Shown here piece by piece: positions 1 through 12,900 of a DNA stretch of 64,000 bases. The notes under the pieces were generated by a model, which worked only from the letters and a program-made list of their open reading frames with translations, did no database searches and was not told where the DNA came from. Source of the stretch: Mactromeris polynyma (lineage: Eukaryota > Mollusca > Bivalvia > Venerida > Mactridae); contig JASFXZ010000016.1 in the NCBI GenBank assembly GCA_032209605.1, forward strand, positions 682,001-746,000. The letters run 5' to 3'. The position numbers and the translations under genes are program-made. Numbering within the stretch: the stretch's first letter is position 1; every line of letters starts with the position of its first letter.

Positions 1-2053
1 ATATTAGAGACACACATACAAATTACGCATCTACTTACCGTCCTTCAAGTTATGAATTACTCCACTGTATTAATAAAATGATCCGCCATTTGTAAACAGA
101 TGTTTTGGGAAAGATGACTCTTCAAATGGATGTTAATATACCGCTTAGGTCATGAAGGGATCAGTTATTATTTTGACTAAATTGCTTGTTGTTACATGAG
201 AGACTGAAACGTTGGGTACAGATTTTGGAAATCATTTTTTTTTGATGAAGCGATTGAATAATTGTACCTTTTTATGTATATAATGACTCTTAAACCTCAT
301 AAAACAGTGTATGCATAATTTGACAAGTTTGTTCTATGCAGACATGTGAAAACAGACACACCGGTTAGGTATTACATCTGCTTACATATACAGTACAATC
401 TCTCTTCAACAACAGTAGACGTGTTCCTGTAGTGAGAATTAACCTTCATTATAATCTCTCAAGAGCAATAGCATTACAACAACAATCACAAGTCTCACTC
501 AGGATGTTGCAATGTACCCGTATATAACAAACTTACCACGTTGTGAAGCGTGAAAACTCGGCAGCCAGTCTTATGCATGCAACCAAAATACATGCAGTAG
601 AAAAGAAACGCACATTTTAACTATGTTGTCATGATTATTGAAACTGCAGGGGAATAAACGGGTACATGTTTGCTCAATCGATTGAATGGCTTTACATTCA
701 TACCGATGATGTTGTGTTGTGTTTGTTTACGAATGAATAAACGTTTGAGTGAATGATTGCACATTTGCTATTCATCTTACAGAAACGGATTAAGTCAAGA
801 TTATATGCCATTTGCGTTGCTTTTTGTACTGACTGTAATTTGATATTAATGAATATAGCTACAATGACAATAGAGCTCAAATAAACCCTATTGAAGCTTT
901 ATAAATAATTATTGTGTTACTTGCCATATATTCGCATGACGATGATTGGCATGTTTAGATAATGATCCGATGAAAGGAGATGTGAATATGGTGATTGCAT
1001 TCGAACAAATTCATGACAAATCAGATCCGGCCTATGTTGATATATATACACATTGTATTGAATTGAATAATCGGTGGGGCAAGTTTTGTTTGTTTTCAAG
1101 TCATTTGCCGTTGGAGACAATCTAACCTGCTTTGATTGCATATTATTTGTTAATTAAATGCTTTAGGGAATTCTGAAGTCAATATTCCTTTGTATGAGAC
1201 AAAAGCAACACCAGCCAGTTCGATATTAACTGACGTCAAAGACAGATGCATGCTATCTGGCAGTATATCTATATATTGTATTGTTACCCTCAGAATTCAG
1301 TACATGTACCACGCTCATGGTCGTAATGACATAGTATTAATTTCATTAACGCCGTACAACATCTTAATTAGCTTTGCGGAACTATGCGTGATAACTGTTA
1401 ACAAGTCCAAATGTTTATTACCACGCTTACTACTCGGTAACAATCTTTATAAGGTATGTTTAGAAGAAATTAATGACGTAATTGTTCACTCTTTGTATAC
1501 TTTCAGCATCAGAAAATCGGAAAATCGTGCGTCTCATAAGAATATCGGCTGTTGCTTCCGTCGTTGCAATCTGTGTCGCAGGGACGCATATTTATGCAGC
1601 GTCTAGTGAGTTTGGTATTTACAGTGACGCCATCTATGTGCATGCTTGGGATTGGTGGATTTTACAATCCGTCATGAGATTTGAAGAAATTTCATCATGT
1701 TGCTTAATTTTACTGATAGCCTTCCGGAACCCGTTTGGTGAAAACAACAAACTTATATATTGGATGACACAACTCTTTAACCGTAAAACAACCCCAGTCA
1801 CGGATTCTAGGACAAAACACCTCACAGTTCACACAATTACAACTACAAATGCCGATAGCCAAGAAATAACCCTAACAGAAAAACATCGATGATTTGTTAA
1901 CGAATTCAAATTAAAACTACACTTTGTATTTTCATAATCCATGCGCACGATAAATACTGACATAGATTTTACTAAAAACAGCGCTGTCTTCAGCATCTGG
2001 GCCACAGCAAATATTTCCAAGTTGTATATATATACAACTACGAACATCGAGGA
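1..2053. other. Intergenic, nothing recognised
   Basis: AT-rich DNA without a recognisable gene, RNA or transposon end. Short open frames near 1190-1606 (+) and 1482-1892 (+) overlap in different frames, look like no protein family I know, and have biased but not gene-like composition, so I do not call them. It may be the flank or an intron of a gene outside the window. Confidence 0.5.
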
Positions 2054-2088
2054 ATGTCTGAAACAGTGCCAGTAAGGAGCAATAATAC

Positions 2089-2815
2089 TTCCAGCAGTTC
2101 TAGTAGTAATATTGCTGCTATTGACGTACATAGTAAAGTTAATGTTACTTCCAGCAGTTCTAGTAGTAATACTGCTGCTATTGACGTACATAGTAAAGTT
2201 AATGTTACTTCCAGCAGTTCTAGTAGTAATACTGCTGTTATTGACGTACATAGTAAAGTTAATGTTACTTCCAGCAGTTCTAGTAGTAATACTGCTGCTA
2301 TTGACGTACATAGTAAAGTTAATGTTACTTCCAGCAGTTCTAGTAGTAATACTGCTGCTATTGACGTACATAGTAAAGTTAATGTTACTTCCAGCAGTTC
2401 TAGTAGTAATACTGCTGCTATTGACGTACATAGTAAAGTTAATGTTACTTCCAGCAGTTCTAGTAGTAATACTGCTGCTATTGACGAACATAGTAAAGTT
2501 AATGTTACTTCCAGCAGTTCTAGTAGTAATACTGCTGCTATTGACGTACATAGTAAAGTTAATGTTACTTCCAGCAGTTCTAGTAGTAATATTGCTGTTA
2601 TTGACGTACATAGTAAAGTTAATGTTACTTCTAGCAGTTCTAGTAGTAATACTGCTGCTATTGACGTACATAGTAAAGATAATGTTACTTCTAGCAGTTC
2701 TAGTAGTAACACTGCTGCTATTGACGAACACAGTAAAGTTAATGTTACTTCTAGCAGTTCTAGTAGTAATACTGCTGCTATTGACGTACATAGTAAAGTT
2801 AATGTTACTTCTAGC
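2089..2815. repeat. 60-bp minisatellite, about 12 copies
   Basis: Twelve nearly identical 60-bp units in tandem. Each unit contains TTCCAGCAGTTCTAGTAGT, a short Ala-codon-like run, and GACGTACATAGTAAAGTTAA. Because 60 is divisible by 3 and the unit lacks stops in several frames, long open frames run through it on both strands (2054-2851 and 2112-2837 on +, 1829-2854 and 2038-2712 on -). In the longest + frame the unit would read as a 20-residue Ser-rich repeat with six serines in a row. Differences between units hit first, second and third codon positions alike in that frame, which argues against selection on a protein. The last four units share a TCC-to-TCT change, so the array has grown by local copying. 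I treat the open frames as a by-product, but a Ser-rich secreted repeat protein cannot be excluded. Confidence 0.93.
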
Positions 2816-2946
2816 AGCAGAAGCGCTTACAATGTAAAAGTGTATAGCTAACATTAGTGGCAGTAATAATATGTACTCCTATTGCATGTAATAGCAGCAG
2901 TTTGAATATTCTTACTGATTACTGTTATCTATTACTATAGTTACTA

Positions 2947-3612
2947 TACACAAAGAAAAAAGTTAAGCACTCCCTGATATATTGAATTATAGCATGTTAC
3001 CACGAATTTCAATTTAAATGCAAATATTGATTTTAACAAGACCATTCAGTCGTCGGATTTCCTGCTGTGGTAGCTGTCGCCATTCCCGGTGCAATGCTGC
3101 TTCCAACTGACGTAAGTTGTGTACAGGTGATCAATACATCAGAGAAGTTATTCAGCCAGTTGTTGTCCCCCATTTTGACAACCATCCGATAGCTGCAAGA
3201 CTTGTGTTTATGGATGACAACGCCAGGCCGCATCGTTCACGGGCCATAACCGCCTACCTTCAAGGTGAAGCCGTGACTTCTCTTCCATGGCCAGCCATGA
3301 GCCCGGATTTGAATCCGATAGAGCATGTTTGGGACATGTTAGGCCGTCGTGTACATGCAGTCGAACCTCCTGTACACAACTTACGTCAGTTGGAAGCAGC
3401 ATTGCACCGGGAATGGCGACAGCTTGTGATTTTGTGATAATCTATTCATTTAATTATCATTTCTGTTGATATTTGTTGTGTTTTTTAAAGCTAATTTAAT
3501 ATCCTAACAGGCCACATTTGGATTTTTGCGATTATTTGGTCCGTAATCTCATGACACTAATCGTATCATTTGTCATTTCAAAATAACTTGGGGGTGCTTT
3601 TTTCTTTGTGTA
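2947..3612 (+). mobile_element. Internally rearranged Tc1/mariner-like transposon relic
   Basis: The ends are matching inverted repeats: TATACACAAAGAAAAAAG at the left (from 2945) and its complement at the right (to 3614), including flanking TA that fits a Tc1/mariner target duplication. A little further in, both ends share CAC(T/C)CCC after a short indel. The interior, about 660 bp, is too short for a full transposase gene of about 1 kb. Only the C-terminal part of the transposase remains, and a 55-bp piece of its 3' end is also present in inverted orientation near the left end (3072-3126 is the perfect reverse complement of 3370-3424). The copy is therefore a deleted, rearranged, non-autonomous derivative. 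Confidence 0.85.
3117..3437 (+). pseudogene. Tc1/mariner transposase fragment (C-terminal DDE half)
   Basis: The + frame reads through MDDNARPHRSR, the surroundings of the second catalytic Asp in Tc1-type transposases, and then SPDLNPIEHVWD, the surroundings of the third acidic residue. Both are hallmarks of the DDE_3 superfamily. The N-terminal helix-turn-helix domains and the first catalytic Asp region are missing. The nominal first residues come from the inverted duplicated segment, so no functional start is present. Transposases of this family cut and paste DNA at TA sites; this copy cannot make an active enzyme. The family call is firm, the exact clade is not determined. Confidence 0.9.
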
Positions 3613-4394
3613 TATTATTACTTCTGCTTTGTCTTACTTCATGCCGTTATTTACAGAAAAATATAAAAGTCAGTAAAGAATTCACTTATATATGTGTATA
3701 CAATGAGTGTATGTTTCGAGTATCCAACTAGCGTTATGACTTGGTGTTATTTGAAGCCGCCAATTGCTTGTTGGACAAGGGCTTGATTGTGTACATTCCT
3801 GATATCACATTGTCAAGACATAGAATATTCGTCTCATACCAACACTATTTGTACTGACAACTGGAAGTCAACTCGGCATTTATCAGACATACTAGAGTTA
3901 TTGATAGAATCAATCGCTTATATTACCTAGTGCCTCAATATGGACACTATGTCAACATTATCACCATATGTCAACCTGTTTCCGAGCTGTCTTTTCATGG
4001 AATAATTCCATTCAACAGCATCTTTATAAATGGATTGATTGAAATAATTTTCACTGCGCGTTAATGAAATAAATACATATATAGAACTATGTTAAGTGCA
4101 GCATTTATCTATATGTTTGCCTAACAGCATCGTCGCAACAAATATAATAAAAGTAAACAATGCAATGTGTTTTATAAATATATTTTAAGACAGAAGTCAT
4201 CAATAAATCGTTACTCATTAAATCATATATACGTATTGATTTCACTGCTGTGAGTTAAATTTAGAAATTTCGGTAAATAATAGATTTTACAAATTCAAGA
4301 AGTTAAATATTCAATTACTTAAACATTTTTACAAGTTAAAAAAAAACTATGACAGCCGAGGCAAATACCATTGTCACGAAAACATCAATCAATC

Positions 4395-4485
4395 GAATGA
4401 AGAGCAAAATAGTGAAAATTAATAGTGTTCTTAATTTTGAGGTGGTCTTATAATTGAGGTGGTCTTTAAGTGAGGTGCTACTGTA
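4395..4485 (-). repeat. MITE family 1, partial copy
   Basis: Read on the minus strand it begins TACAGTAGCACCTCAC and continues with two GACCACCTCAA motifs, matching the first half of the copies at 8729, 30928 and 41595. The second half is absent, so this is a truncated copy. Confidence 0.75.
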
Positions 4486-6339
4486 AATGTAAGGTGATCA
4501 GGGCACAATCTTATATAAAATGAAGACCAATATCGTTGCTGTCCTATTAAAACCTCTTCACTACCAGTTCAAAAGAATTAAAACAAAAAGGCTAAAACAA
4601 GTCGGTGGCATTATTTGAACTATGACTACAAAGAACCGGAATGGCTGTCGTCTTAATTGGTATCATAATGCTGATAAATTTAGTCTTATTGGAGTTACTC
4701 GGTAAGACGTCGAACTACTTCAACGTCGAGCAAAAGTGTCAAATGGAAGAAAAAAGACAAATACCCAAAACGGAGATTCGACAGACAAATCATATTGGCT
4801 TTCACTATTTGTTTCCTAATAGCTGTAAGAAAGCAAAGAAAAAAGACCCTTTGATGAACAAACCGCTTTTGATACATTCTAATTACTCGATCATTGTCTT
4901 ATTTTTTTCAACGTGTAGCATGTATCGCCTAATTGCAAATGACTGTGAGTAGGAATATGTGTGACTTTTATCTCAAATACGTTTTCTTTATAATGTTAGA
5001 GAAGAAAGCTTGGAATTTCTCGTAAAAGGCAAGTGTAATTGCCTTACATGCTGTGTTTTTTCTAGGATAATTCTGAAATAGACGATATCGAAAAATCAAG
5101 GTGGTGATCTTATTTTCAGCCATCATTTGAGCACTGCTATGGGATTTACAACGTCATTTCAAGAAAACGCCACATGTGATTATCACTATGTGCAAGCAAG
5201 AAACAACATTTACTCCATATGATCATTTCGCTGTCATATTGCCATATGGAACAAATATTGCGTAGTGTGAGGACATGGTGACGTCACATGTGATGTTTTC
5301 TGAAAATGACGTCAATAAAAGAAGATGTTGGAAATCGTACAGCGGCGCTCACTTTATGTTTGTGTCCCTGGTGTCTTTGTTATTGTAAGTATTCTATTTC
5401 TTCGTTTGTGTTTAGGGTGGTTGTGCACTTTGTACATGGCATTTTCTGCTCAACTTATTTTTGTTTGTTTTTAAACTGGAGTTAAAACAATCACACTAAG
5501 AAAGCAACTTTATTTGAAACTCAAAACATACAAAATAAATTAGATAATTCAATAAAACGTACCCCCGGTATACATATTTCGGCTAAAGGACTTATTTCAA
5601 GAATAAGCAATACTATTTCACTATATTATAGTACATTGCAGTTGCCGTAATGTTTCGGTTAAGATTTATCTTTCTTAATTATTTTTTGTTCTTGCGTGAA
5701 CCATGGCGAGATGGCAGAAATCAGACACCATACATTATCGTTGGGCAACTTATTGTCCGTACATGTGAGAACCGCATTTCTACTTCACGGTTTCGGTTAT
5801 AAAAGTATTTCCGCTCACCAATCTTAAATCTCTTATAGGGTGCAGCGAGAAGTTCGTGTCGCTGACCCTTGCTACAATTTGAAATCGGAAGTTCTGCAGT
5901 TCTTGCATTCATTACCTTTGTTTTATGTTTGCTGAAAAGTGCGTAATGACATGAAATTATATCATGATGTGAAGAAATAAAACCATTTAACTTCATTTTC
6001 AAAGCGTTCAGAGTTGTTTAGTGACACAAAAGCCGCTAATGTTTAAAGTTTTCCTGCATTGTAAATTTCTTAAGAGAAAATGCAATGCTATATATCGTAC
6101 ACGATACGCCCTAAGGAGTTCTATTTTCTATGTAGTGTGAACCAGTGCCAAATATTTACCTACATGGCAGGATTAATGATACATCAATGAAAAATTTATT
6201 TTACACAGAAAATAAAATCAAGACACGTGATTCCTCACGATCATCAACGATAGAAATATCATCCTTGACTTTTCTCTCGCCACTTGTTTGGTTCAATCAG
6301 GTTGAATGCTCCTTCTCAATAATATTTCAGTTATACAGG

Positions 6340-6720
6340 GCAGTCGGTTGACATTGCCAATTTTCCTAAAATTATTTACTTGTCATAAGTGGAAGATGAA
6401 TTATCGTAGCCAAAAGTCACGGAAGGACATGATCTGCCCAGCCCGGAATCGAACCCGGACCTCCCAACGCGCTCTAACTACTGAACTAATCTGGCGGCTT
6501 CACTACTGACATGGCTACGTGGTCTATGTACTCCACTGGCACAACTACGCAGTCTATGCAATTCATCATCAATTCAAACGCGTTGAGTTGGAGCTTTATG
6601 CCGTTTTTATATGTTTCAGTTATGCAAGTTGGTCACTTAATCCAACTTATGTTCCTGGGTTTCCTCCAACCAGTACTTTCAGACATAACTAACAACTTGC
6701 TCACATGAATCAGTAGAGGA
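6340..6720 (-). repeat. tRNA-headed SINE (minus strand)
   Basis: The complement of about 6430-6505 resembles a tRNA: a GTTCAGTAGTTAGAGCG stretch like an A box and GGTTCGATTCCGGGC like a B box with T arm. It is followed on the same strand by CAGATCATGTCCTTCC, a body sequence that recurs at 21960. Bases at about 6630-6720 (minus strand) carry GTACTGGTTGGAGGAAACCC, which resembles the AGTACTGGTT region shared by the copies near 22060 and 63900, although it lies upstream of the head here, so the region may contain two pieces. It is a tRNA-derived retroposon rather than a working tRNA: it lacks a convincing acceptor stem pairing and is embedded in a repeat body. Confidence 0.65.
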
Positions 6721-8728
6721 AGGCAAATTACTTCAAATATATTATCTACGGTCAAATTGTCACTGAGTGAAATGATGGCAGACATTTTGTTAACCTGTTG
6801 AAAACAGAAAACAAATATATTCTAAACAATGCTAAATTCAATGATTTTTATCAGTGGCAATCAACAACAATTCCAGGAAAATATCTGAGTTTATTGTTTG
6901 AATGTATTTATTATTCAATCTGTATTAATTATGCACACTTAATATCAAACTGCAGAAATTACCATGCAGCATAAAATTCAACAACTCTATGAATACATTA
7001 CAGCAGTGCCTATAAAATCTCATACAAATGACACTGAGGCATATCGTATTTTATTACTTTGACAGAGTATAAACAATTTATTGTCAGTTTGACCTCAACA
7101 GCAGATCAATATATCAAATTCCTAATAGTAGGAAGAGCATGTTCACGAGTGTTTTGATTGAGTTTCAACCAATGATTATTCAGATACATATAGAGAAGGT
7201 GTCTTCTTGCAGCAAATATAGGCCTGCCAACCAGTGATATTAAACTGTAGGCATGATCCAGCAAGCCAAACCAAACCTTGCATCAACCTCATCATGCTGA
7301 GCAAAGGCAAGAAATAACGTGTTCCATTTATAATGACTTTGACATGTAGCAGCAGGGAATCCAACTTGCAGCCACACTCGAGTCACCAGATCAGTATAGT
7401 AGGTGTTTTCAGTTTCTAAACACATGAAGTATCATGTATTATATAACATTTAGTGATATCAGGGAATAAAGTTTGTGACACTATGTAAGATTGTATAATT
7501 ATTCCCCTTCTTGGACTAATCATTGTGTAATTCTTATCTATCCAATGTTAGGCTATACTGTGAGTGAAAATATTAGCAATACATCGTACATTTAATAGAG
7601 GGGTATCAAATTATGTTCATGTGTTTGTAGTTGCAACTATAGAGACTGCTATTTCTGTACACACTGTTCAATGGTAAAATTTCAATTTGTCTGGCCTTTC
7701 TTTAGCAGATGTTCTTGACAGTTTTTATGTCAATATAAAACAGCACTTCACTTATGCACTGTCAGGTGCACTGACCAGTATCCCAACCAACCAATCAGTA
7801 CTAAACTGTTCCTCCGCAAGCAGTTATCAAATTCTCAAGATGAATCATAGATGGAGGACATATGACTTTGAATGCATTCTCTTCTGTCAAATTGTCACAG
7901 AGAATATACCAGTAAACCTTATCTGATAAATGACATGAAATTACCCTAAAAGGTTAATATTTCTCATTAAAACTAGAAATTGTGTATTGCACTAAACGCT
8001 CTTTGCTAACAGTTATATATGAAGAATAAAATACAAATAAATCAAAGTATAAAGTTTTTCATTTTTTAATATTTCGGCATTAACAAGAATTCATTTATAA
8101 TAATAAATATCAGCACTTCAGTTCATGTTTAAGCTACAAAACACAGGAATAGAAGCAAACACCAGTCCATTTTCAGAACAGCAACAATTATGCCATTGCA
8201 ATATAAATTGATTCAATATAATAATAAACACACCAAGTTCAATGAGATAAACGGGGCTACACTAAACATTTATACACATACACAATATCCATTCAATATA
8301 ACACAAAACAACCAACACACATTGGTCACTTCCAAACCTGTATACTTTAGAAGCATCTTGAATTTGCAACTTTATTTTGCAAAAATTTACAAGATTACAC
8401 ATGGTATGCAATTTGCGCTGCAACAGAACATCTGAATCTTACATATTGCTGGTACTTTGACAGCACCTTGACCTGAAAATTGAATGACAATTTTCAATTT
8501 TCCTTGAAACAAACTTTTGATATTTTGTGAAAATTATACAGCAAAGAATATCTAGTTATAAACAAAAATCATTCAATTGTCCATCCAGCTACAGCTTTAA
8601 AAAAAATAAATATCATTTATGATATTTTAAATTCTTGGACACATTTTAATGAAGCAAGCGTTTGCTGTAATTAATATCAATGTGTACTACACAAACTGAA
8701 ATACACAGATAATATGACTTTGTACATT

Positions 8729-8928
8729 ACAATAGTAAAACCTCAATAAGACCACCTCACTAACAAGACCACCTCAATAATAAGACCACCTCAAAATTAG
8801 GAACACAATTTTCAACTCCATTTTTACTATTTTGTTTTTTATTCAATCTCAATATTTAGACTACCTCAATGATGAGACCAATTTTCAAGGGTCCCAAGGG
8901 TGGTTGCATTATTGAGGTTTAACAGTAC
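8729..8928 (+). repeat. MITE family 1, full-length copy
   Basis: The left part reads AGTAAAACCTCAATAAGACC and the right end reads GAGGTTTAACAGTA, an imperfect inverted repeat. The inside carries repeated AAGACCACCTCAA and ends with TTTTCAAGGGTCCCAAGG. About 200 bp, no coding capacity. Other copies are at 4395, 30928 and 41595. Confidence 0.85.
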
Positions 8929-9919
8929 TTCATCAATAATAGTGGTCCTATTAGTGTATCATATGAAAGGAATCAATTACAAACATGATAAAATTCTATT
9001 ATTAAATTAAGGGTCAAACAGAACAGTCATGATCAGGTGACAAACATAATGAACACAATTTTTGCACAAAATACACAACCATCAAATAATGTAATCCAGA
9101 AATACATACATCTTATACATGAATAGCTCATAAGTGACAAAAAAATTACTTCACATAAAACTTTATGTCCTTGATGTATGTACATGTATGTGACAATAGA
9201 CCAACAATAAACAAAACATCGGAACATTAGTACATATATTTCGCTGGTTTTCATTTTACACATGCAACACAACATGGAAAATTATCACACAAGGTTTTTA
9301 TCTCGCCTGTGTATTAATATCGACATCTTATCACTTGCAGTAGATCAAATAATGCAGAATTTCATGAGTATTCACCTAAGGTGTTGGATCTTTTGAGTTT
9401 CTGAACCTCTTACCCGAGATCTATCCCAAAGAAAAATTAACCCATGTCATGACATACTTCTAGTAGTTTCATGTCATACTTCTAGTCATTTCATGTATAA
9501 TTTATAATGAGGTATAAAAGATATGATAGACCTTCTCACATCTCAATTCAGGGTCAATTTTATTTCTACAGCTGCTATTTCAGGCAGAAACAAAAAACCA
9601 TATAAATCTGTCATCACATTGAAATATAACAATATGATATCATACATAACAAATACCTTAAGCTTTATCTTTGGGATGATAAAAAGACCAATTTTATTAT
9701 GTCATAATAATTAGAGTACATACATGTGCATTCTTCATGTGCACAAAGAATAATGTCATTATTAGTGAAATGTTAGAACTAAAATAGCCTGACTTAATGA
9801 AATTCACATAACTGGCACTCAACTTAATGTCATGTTTTTCTAACATACAACTTGATTATACTTCATTGTGAGGTTTAACATTTCAAACAAATTGACTATA
9901 TCCTATCATAATCCTAAAT

Positions 9920-12900
9920 TCAGTTCCATCCAACCCTTTTCTGCACCTTTTCTTCCTCTGTATACTGCTCTTCAGTTTCAATAAATGCGTCTCTATCGTA
10001 ACCTTCGAGCATATCAGACTCTGCCTCCCTAGCAACGAGAGATTGTGGGGTCTGTGGAAGGTTACGCAAAGCAGCTTTCAGTGGTAAAACATGAAGTTTA
10101 TTGTCTATCTCATTCAATATACCAAACTGCTTAAGTATATTAACAGCCTCCATTGATTCAATTTCTGCATTGGTACCAGTTACTTGATGTACCCATTTCT
10201 CAATTCTACCCTCTAGTTGTACAGCAGTTAGTCCTCCTGAAAAACAAACAGTAATACAATGCCTTTAATAACAATAATGTGTTATTTACGAACATCATTA
10301 TAACTAGAATTTGGATGTGTAAATCCAAAACTTAAGGGTGTGCAAGATTTCTTTGACATATATTGATATTTATAAACCAAAGAACTACACTGTGTCCTAT
10401 TAAACAGGCATATTGCAATGCTGAGCTTTATTGCTTCACTTTTCACATTGTTTACTGGTCAAATGAAACACTTGTGCTCTTTTCTCAATTCACATTAAAT
10501 GGACACAGTCCAATGTTCGTGCAGAAATCATGTTATACACTAAATTTACTGATATATGAAGAGTGAGAAAAGAAATGCATATTGTCAATATCACATTGTC
10601 TGGATATGAGAGTACTTCAGAAAATTCCTCCAAATTCTTTTGAGGGTGTCATTTGAGGTTACCAATGAAGTCTTCACAGTAACCCACTAGCCAAAAGCCT
10701 TGGGCTAGCAACTTAAATTTGCTAACTTGAACGGGCAAGTGCTAAAATTAAGTGAATATACTTAAGAAAAAATAAAATCCATCTACAATTTTGATAATTC
10801 TGCTTTTTGGAATAAGTATTATGCAAGTTCAGGCTCGAGTGAATAATTCTGGGCTAGTGGTTTGGCTGAGCAATTTGCCAAAAACGGTGTAGTGCTCTGA
10901 AATTTAATAACATTTTATATCACACATGCTGTTGGTAAAATTTAATTACTTTCATTGTAATAGCAGTGGCCAGCTATGAAAGTAACTGTGACATCACATG
11001 ATTTTATCAGTCATGAATTATGGAAAATAATACAGGTGTTATTACACATCTGCATTGTTATTCATGGAATAAATACTAACAGCAATCTTAACAGTAAGGC
11101 TAATGAAGCAGTTGATAGCTTACGAACACTACTAGTCTACATGTATTCATATTCATTCATCTCTGACACATAAATCTAAACATGCATACACATCGCTTAC
11201 CTAATTCTTCCGGTGACATTTCCACACTTCTCATGTCAAACATCGATCGTGGTCTGTTTGCCAGCAAGAATGTGTAGACTAGTAAGGCCTCCTTGAATGA
11301 CTCGTCTTCAGCTCTATCCACCAACAATGCCAATAGACCACGATTGTTGGCAATATTTTTGAAATACAACACCCTAGATAAGTCTGCAAGGTATTTATTT
11401 CTCTTGTTTTTATATGCTGACAAGCTTTGAACAGCTGCGAGTCCTGCCACGCCTGTTAGCAATAACATCCAATCAACATTCATTTCAGCTAAAATTGTCA
11501 CAATCTTAGCGAGTACTCCAATTGCAGCAATACTCACTGAGGTCGCAATTATACCTTTGTCCATTTTGCTAATTTTTACTTTACCATCTGGTAGCATCAT
11601 TTCTAATGCATTGACAGGTATTTCTTTAAATGATTTAAGCATAAGTTTTTGGTCTCGTTTGAATCTAAGAGCAATCACAACACGTTTATAATACAATCTA
11701 GGTTTTGGTATATCCTTTTGCTTCATGAAAAATGTTTTGTACCATGGCACATTCACTGGAATCTTTTCCCTGCCGAGGGCCCAGAACTTTAAAATATCAT
11801 ACTTGTTTCGATCAACGGAAACCTAGAGATAGAAAAACATGGATTTAATTCAGACACATGGTGATCTTTATTATAAGTATCACAAAAATGTAGAGAGAGA
11901 GATCTGCAAAATTCTGAAATCAGTTAATATATATGTAAATCATGGCAATGCATCTGCAACAGCAAGGATTTTCAATGATGAATGACAACAGGAAGTAAGT
12001 CTTTCTTGTTTCTTAAATAATTTGCTTACAATGAGCCAATACTTAATACTGGTTAACAAACAAGCATAGACATAATAATTACATGATTAGAGTAGCATTT
12101 AAAAGCTGTATATATCAATCTATTCAGTACTTACTAACTTTTAAATTGTAACATTTTAATATGCAGTCCAGGGAAATTAATACAGTGTTCAAACATATGG
12201 AATATTGTTGACATAAGCTCGGTACAACTAGCAAAAATTATTGGTTACATAAAAACAAAACCTTTGCGTACTGACAAGTTATAACGTATAGATATATTGT
12301 TTTGGTTCTAAAGAGTTATATACCCTGACTCCATCAGCAACTTCATGTTCTTCCAATGCTTTGTCCACAACTTCTTGAGGGAGCTCATGGAAGTTACCTT
12401 TCTCCATAATGTCATCAAGTCTTTGTAACAACCAGAATTCATTTTCCTGACGTTCACGAGGATTCCATTTCCGTGTTTCTATTGTATCCTTGTCGGGGTT
12501 GATTGGGTCAAAAAGATTCTGTTCAGATAAAACAAGAACAAGTCATTGAAATTATGGTACAGTGTAACCTGAGAAAAAAGAACAGGAATAAGAGTGGAAA
12601 TTTTGTTTGGTTTTCAGTTATCATGTATTCTCCAATCAGACTTCATTTCCATTTAAAAGTAACCGTTTCTGGATTTTGCATCAAGTGGTTTGACGACAAG
12701 ACACTAATCTTTAGACCAAATACACAAAGTTTTGATAGTAGGGTCTTGAAACATAAAAATAAATGCAAAAAACAGTTTGAATTTACAATATATTTTATGC
12801 AGTCGATGAAAATAGCCAAGTAATCATTCAACTGTAAAAAACCGCTGTTACATTTACACATCATGATGATTACTGAGTAAATAAAACCACCAGATATTTG

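Larger units (their letters stand above)
3615..9919. other. Intergenic, AT-rich, with MITE and SINE copies
   Basis: No gene is recognised between the Tc1 relic and the 3' end of the TMEM143-like gene. It holds the partial MITE at 4395-4485, the tRNA-headed SINE at 6340-6720 and the MITE at 8729-8928, listed separately. The open frames here (for example 4641-4952 + and 5721-6002 -) are short, overlap on opposite strands and show no family motif. An AATAAA on the minus strand at 9693-9698 could be the polyadenylation signal of the TMEM143-like gene. Confidence 0.5.

Noticed and set aside
1190..1892. Two overlapping + strand open frames of 136-138 codons as genes
   Set aside because: They overlap in different frames, lack any family motif or splice context, and their composition matches the surroundings.
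6430..6505. A functional tRNA gene on the minus strand
   Set aside because: A and B boxes are recognisable, but I cannot pair an acceptor stem, and the same downstream body occurs elsewhere without the head, which points to a SINE.
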